64,000 nucleotides of DNA from Clostridium_AT stratigraminis (GTDB lineage: Bacteria; Bacillota; Clostridia; Clostridiales; Clostridiaceae), in the NCBI RefSeq assembly GCF_045310675.1, contig NZ_JBJHZZ010000001.1, positions 835,333 to 899,332 of the forward strand. The letters run 5' to 3'. The notes beneath the pieces are model-generated. The model was given only the letters and a program-made list of their open reading frames with translations. It ran no database searches and was not told where the DNA came from. Position numbers and translations under genes: made by a program. How positions within the stretch are numbered: the stretch's first letter is position 1; every line of letters starts with the position of its first letter. This document shows positions 60,337 to 64,000 of this stretch, piece after piece.

Positions 60337-61194
60337 TTCTTTTGAAAGTATAATTACTGAGGCAAGTATTAATATAGTTCCAATAATTAGGGTTATAGTT
60401 AATTTCTCATTAAACAATATAATACCCATAATTATGCTCACAATAGGTTCAAAGGTTCCTAGAATTGATGTAGAAGAGGCTCCTATTATTTTTAATGCTT
60501 TTACGAATAAACCAATAGAAACTATTGTTGAAATTAATGAAATACCGATAATTGAAGTTGCAGTTTCAGTGTTTAGTGGAAAAATAAATTTCCCACTAAG
60601 TAAGGTAAAGATGATTAAAGAAACTCCTGCGAAAAGTGAGAAATAAAATACTGTAACTAAATTACTAAGTTTTTTAATTTCCTTATTGTTCATACCCATA
60701 ACACAGGCAGCATAGCAAAAGCCTGAAGCTATTGCAAGGATGACACCGCCTATATGAAGCCCTTCGGCCTTTACACCAATAAGAATATAAACTCCCGTTA
60801 TAGATACAAGTAGTGCAATTACTTTGTTCTTTGTAAAGGATTCTTTATATATAAAATAATTTAATATAATAACAATAGCTGGATAAACAAAATGCATAGT
60901 TGTAGCAAGACCTACTGTTATATAATTATAGGAATAAAATAAAGTTAAACCAGTTGAGGTATACCCTATTAATCCTATTAATGCCAATATTATAAATTGA
61001 GTTTTGTTAACTCTAAAATCTACTTTCGCAAATATAAAAAATATATATAACATTAGTGCTGCCAATAAAAATCTTAAACTAATAACTGTAAGTGTATTGC
61101 TTCCATTATTATAAATAATCTTTGCAAAAATTGGCATGAAACCAAAGGCTGCAGATGAAAGTAGTGCATAAATAATTCCGTATATTTTTTTCAA
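60319..61194 (-). CDS. EamA/DMT family transporter
   Basis: A 291-residue permease of the drug/metabolite transporter superfamily with ten helices in two EamA repeats. The first repeat shows LSSAAFGFMPIFAKIIYNNGSNTLTVISLRFLLAALML; the second ends in IIGASSTSILGTFEPIVSIIMGIILFNEKLT, the usual family motif. The start is TTG, seven bases after AGGAGG. The substrate is unknown. Confidence 0.92.
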   Translation of the reverse strand: MKKIYGIIYALLSSAAFGFMPIFAKIIYNNGSNTLTVISLRFLLAALMLYIFFIFAKVDFRVNKTQFIILALIGLIGYTSTGLTLFYSYNYITVGLATTMHFVYPAIVIILNYFIYKESFTKNKVIALLVSITGVYILIGVKAEGLHIGGVILAIASGFCYAACVMGMNNKEIKKLSNLVTVFYFSLFAGVSLIIFTLLSGKFIFPLNTETATSIIGISLISTIVSIGLFVKALKIIGASSTSILGTFEPIVSIIMGIILFNEKLTITLIIGTILILASVIILSKEKQSTV

Positions 61195-61379
61195 AGTTTC
61201 CTCCTAGTATTGCTAAATTGTGTACAAGGCTTATTAAGCTTAATTAATAATAACAACATGTCCATGATTATTGTAACAGAATATAAATGAAAGTTCTAGT
61301 TAAATTAAACTTTAATTCACATTTTTATACATCCTTTAAGAACAGATAGATTAATTAGAAATAATATGGTTTGCCTTTA

Positions 61380-61426
61380 TTGACAATTTATTAGTATTGG
61401 TACAATATAGATATATTGGTACAATA
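61380..61426 (+). promoter_or_regulatory. Promoter region with a 13-bp direct repeat
   Basis: TTGACA at 61380-61385 is followed by TATTGGTACAATA at 61395-61407 and again at 61414-61426, 19 bp apart. They lie in the core promoter of the PBP gene. They may be paired regulator sites or overlapping -10 elements. Confidence 0.45.
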
Positions 61427-61478
61427 AAGGAAAAGATTAATTAAGTTTGAGAAGTTTAATGTATGAGAGGTGAAAAGA

Positions 61479-63557
61479 ATGAGGAATAGAGTAAATAAAA
61501 AACTTATCATTATACTTTCTATTTCTGCTGTACTAGTTTTAGGAGGAGCAGTTTACTTATTTACTACTTTATCAAAAGATGATAATGGTGCTAAAGTCTT
61601 TGAAACCTATAAAGATAAATGGGAAAAGCAAGACTTTAAGGCAATGTATAGTATGCTTTCAAGCACTACTAAAGAAAAGATCAGCGAAAAGCAATTTATT
61701 GATAGATATACTAATATTTATAATGGAATTGAGGCTAAAAACATCTCAATTAAAATAGACAATAATGATAAATCAAAAAATAGTAACAGTAATGCTAAGC
61801 TTCCATTTTCAATTACCATGGATACAGTAGCTGGTAATTTTAATGTTCCTGGTTATGAGATGAATTTAGTAAGAGAAAAGATTAATAGCAAAAACCAATG
61901 GACAATACAATGGGATGAGAAAATGATATTTCCAAGTCTAGGACCTGATGACAAGGTTAGGGTAGAAATTTCTAAAGCTAAACGTGGAGAAATAGATGAC
62001 AAAAGCGGCAAGGCATTAGCTGAAAATGGACCTATATATATTTTAGGATTACAGCCAAGTAAATTTATCATTAATAAAGAAGCAAATACGGAAAAATTAG
62101 CGAAAGCTTTAGATATCGATACTTCAGTAATTGAAAATAAATTAAAAGCTAATACTAAATCTAACCAATTTGTACCTATTGTAAATATCTCATCCTCCGA
62201 TAAGAGCAAGGTTTCAGAGGCAACAAAAATAGATGGAGTTTTTTATCAGCAGGGTGTAGGAAGAGTCTATCCTGGAGGAGAGGCATTTGGATCCCTAATA
62301 GGTTATATTGGACCAATAACTGCAGAAGAACTGGGAAATTTAAAGGATCAAGGCTACAGCAGCACTAGCTCCATAGGCAAAGCTGGACTTGAACAGGTTT
62401 ACGAAAAAAGGCTCAAAGGAAAAGATGGAGCAGAAATATATATATCAAAACAAAAGGATAATAAGGAAATAGAGAAAATTATTCTTATTAAAAATGAGCC
62501 CAAGGATGGAGAAAGCATTAAGCTTTTCATAGATTTTAATTTGCAAAATAAGATTTATAATGCAATGAATAAGGATGCAGGTGCCTCAGCTGCAATAGAT
62601 CCTAAAAGTGGTGAGGTACTTGCGTTGGTAAGTTCACCTTCATATGATTCTAATGCACTTACTTGTTACGCTACAAATGCTCAAAAGGCAGCGTGGAAAA
62701 ATGGGCCAGACCCATTTCAAAATCGCTTTAAAAACGTATATGCACCAGGTTCTACATTTAAACTATATACTGCTGCTGTAGGATTAAGTAATGGAAAGCT
62801 AAAACCTGATGAGGCAGTTAGCATACAAGGCAAACAATGGCAGCCGGATAAGTCGTGGGGAACCTACTATATTACAAGAGTAGATGATTCAATTGAACAA
62901 TTAAATTTAAAGAATGCCTTTGTACATTCAGATAACATTTATTTTGCAAGAGCAGCTTTAAACATTGGTAAGGATGAATTTGTTAAAAGTGCCGAGAGCT
63001 TTGGCTTAGGGGAGAAACTTCCTATAGAATATCCTTTTGCAAAATCTCAGTTAGCTAATGATAATAAAATAAATAACGACCAGCAGCTTGCAGATAGCGG
63101 GTATGGTCAAGGTGAAGTGTTGGTGAGTCCTCTTCAGCTAGCATTAATGTATAGTACCTTAGTGAATGAAGGGAACATTATGACACCCTTGCTTGAAAGC
63201 AGCGGCAGTATATCCCCTAAAGTTTGGAAGGAAAAAGTTCTTTCACAAGATAATATTAAGATATTGAAGGATGATCTTACTGCAGTTATAGAAGATCCTT
63301 CAGGTACTGGTCATGGGGCAAAAATTAACGGACAAGCTTTAGCAGGTAAAACAGGAACGGCAGAACTAAATAAGCTTAGTGCTGATGATAAAAATGGAAA
63401 AGAAAATGGCTGGTTTGTATGTATGAACACAGATAACCCCAAAATTGTAGTTTCAATGATTGTTGAAGATGTAAAAAATAAAGGCGGCAGCCATTATACT
63501 GTACCGAAAGTTAAGGATATAATGAATTATTATTTGACTCAAGGAGGTGGAAAATAG
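61479..63557 (+). CDS. Penicillin-binding transpeptidase with NTF2-like (MecA-type) N-terminal domain
   Basis: A 692-residue class B PBP that cross-links peptidoglycan. One N-terminal helix (about residues 6-27) anchors it. An NTF2/MecA_N domain follows (about 38-150), with DKWEKQDFKAMYSMLSSTTKEKISEKQFIDRYTNIY, then the PBP dimer domain (about 155-330). The transpeptidase domain has the SxxK serine in APGSTFKLY (Ser425), SDN in HSDNIYF (Ser484) and KTG in LAGKTGTAE (Lys624). This layout is shared with low-affinity PBPs such as PBP2a/PBP3. The frame opens at GTG 61470, but GAGAGGTG fits ATG 61479. Confidence 0.94.
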   Translation: MRNRVNKKLIIILSISAVLVLGGAVYLFTTLSKDDNGAKVFETYKDKWEKQDFKAMYSMLSSTTKEKISEKQFIDRYTNIYNGIEAKNISIKIDNNDKSKNSNSNAKLPFSITMDTVAGNFNVPGYEMNLVREKINSKNQWTIQWDEKMIFPSLGPDDKVRVEISKAKRGEIDDKSGKALAENGPIYILGLQPSKFIINKEANTEKLAKALDIDTSVIENKLKANTKSNQFVPIVNISSSDKSKVSEATKIDGVFYQQGVGRVYPGGEAFGSLIGYIGPITAEELGNLKDQGYSSTSSIGKAGLEQVYEKRLKGKDGAEIYISKQKDNKEIEKIILIKNEPKDGESIKLFIDFNLQNKIYNAMNKDAGASAAIDPKSGEVLALVSSPSYDSNALTCYATNAQKAAWKNGPDPFQNRFKNVYAPGSTFKLYTAAVGLSNGKLKPDEAVSIQGKQWQPDKSWGTYYITRVDDSIEQLNLKNAFVHSDNIYFARAALNIGKDEFVKSAESFGLGEKLPIEYPFAKSQLANDNKINNDQQLADSGYGQGEVLVSPLQLALMYSTLVNEGNIMTPLLESSGSISPKVWKEKVLSQDNIKILKDDLTAVIEDPSGTGHGAKINGQALAGKTGTAELNKLSADDKNGKENGWFVCMNTDNPKIVVSMIVEDVKNKGGSHYTVPKVKDIMNYYLTQGGGK

Positions 63558-63605
63558 AGGCTGGATGATTAGAAGTTGTTTCACTTCTAATCATCCAGCC
63601 TCTAT
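63554..63605 (+). terminator. Very long perfect hairpin after the PBP gene
   Basis: Bases 63554-63576 and 63583-63605 are perfect reverse complements: a 23-bp stem with a TGTTTC loop that includes the PBP stop codon. Only a weak T tract (TCTTT) follows. Confidence 0.75.
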
Positions 63606-63861
63606 TCTTTACTTAGGGATTACACTTTGACGAACTTGTCAAAGTGAACAAAAGGAATATGAAAATACATGTAAAACATTATGAAAGTTGTATGAAAACA
63701 TTACCTGATGAAAATATTATTTCTATTTTAGTTTCAGAAAAATAGTAATTTTTTAAAGGTTCTCTATAATTATATAGAAAAAATATTGACGGATGCTATA
63801 AAATTGTAATATACTACGTATGTAAGCGATAACATATTAATAAATTTGGGGGTGGAATAAA
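63606..63861. other. Upstream region of the final lipoprotein gene
   Basis: About 255 bp of AT-rich sequence without an ORF. Apart from the promoter at 63786-63815 I saw no riboswitch or clear repeat; a purine-riboswitch signature was looked for and not found. Confidence 0.5.
63786..63815 (+). promoter_or_regulatory. Sigma-A-like promoter
   Basis: TTGACG (63786-63791) and TATACT (63810-63815) with an 18-bp spacer, about 46 bases before the start of the lipoprotein gene. Confidence 0.6.
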
Positions 63862-64000
63862 ATGAACAAAAAAAGAATTATTTCTTTAGTTGCAACTTTT
63901 GCTGTTGTTGCAACATTGTTTGTTGGATGTAAAGCTAATCCAACAACACCAAGTCCAACAACTCCAACAGCTAAGAAATTCAAGGTAGGTCTTTCTACAG
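63862..64000 (+). CDS. Substrate-binding lipoprotein, 3' end cut by the window
   Basis: Only 46 codons are present. MNKKRIISLVATFAVVATLFVGC is a lipoprotein signal with the lipobox cysteine at 23, followed by a TP-rich linker (NPTTPSPTTPTAKK) and KFKVGLST. That last stretch resembles the first strand of BMP/PnrA-type nucleoside-binding proteins, or other periplasmic-binding-protein folds. GGGGGTGG precedes the ATG. Family assignment is tentative. Confidence 0.7.
   Translation, partial: MNKKRIISLVATFAVVATLFVGCKANPTTPSPTTPTAKKFKVGLST

Noticed and set aside
63606..63861. Purine or preQ1 riboswitch before the final lipoprotein gene
   Set aside because: No conserved aptamer core or matching hairpins could be found by reading the region.

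Overview
The window reads as chromosomal DNA of an anaerobic, low-GC Firmicute, most likely Clostridium or a close relative. The evidence is very AT-rich DNA, strong GGAGG-type ribosome binding sites, frequent TTG and GTG starts, a typical clostridial gene set (PRD regulators, several PTS systems, RNase J, DMT and YitT proteins, an FMN riboswitch, an NTF2/MecA-type PBP), and a selenocysteine-encoding UGA. I saw no rRNA, tRNA, CRISPR array, insertion sequence or phage genes. Every assignment rests on reading motifs and protein family resemblance; no database search was run.

Layout. 0-2.6 kb: a 5'-truncated aspartate ammonia-lyase and a malic enzyme. 2.6-12.4 kb: a PRD-type PTS regulator, an RDD membrane protein, and a sugar PTS operon of the lactose/cellobiose/chitobiose family (IIA, IIB, IIC). 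The operon also carries a GrdB-like protein, an intracellular glycosylasparaginase, an M20 dipeptidase, CutC and a DUF871/MupG-type 6-phospho-glycosidase. Together they look like a pathway for imported glycosyl-asparagine, glycopeptide or muropeptide material. 12.4-17.1 kb: an ECF sigma/anti-sigma pair, two small membrane proteins, a NIF3-like protein and two GNAT acetyltransferases. 17.1-19.4 kb: a glutaredoxin whose first active-site cysteine codon is UGA followed by a SECIS-like hairpin, an autoregulated MerR/TipAS regulator, and riboflavin transporter RibU under an FMN riboswitch.

19.4-33.7 kb is the most unusual block. It holds a PucR regulator, an AllH-FdrA(AllF)-AllG module (oxamate carbamoyltransferase family), a metal-dependent cyclase-family hydrolase, a GNAT-like protein, a thiolase homologue lacking the catalytic cysteine and paired with a DUF35 protein, a three-subunit molybdenum hydroxylase and an NCS2 nucleobase permease. 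I infer catabolism of a purine or other N-heterocycle. A CoA-linked C-C cleavage step, by analogy with Ltp2-DUF35 aldolases, is the novel possibility.

33.7-44.2 kb: a DUF2156 protein, Lon with an upstream TetR regulator, and a complete oligopeptide ABC transporter (OppABCDF) whose OppC carries a large insertion. 44.2-51.1 kb: a short SSB, an LCP cell-wall enzyme, a BglG-type antiterminator with its RAT/terminator pair in front of a NagE-type PTS permease, and RNase J. 51.1-64 kb: arginase, several small proteins, CvfB, endonuclease IV, a HAD nucleotidase, a DUF4153 membrane protein, an SPFH protein with an Arc-like partner, YitT, an EamA transporter, a PBP2-type transpeptidase, and the start of a lipoprotein cut by the window end.
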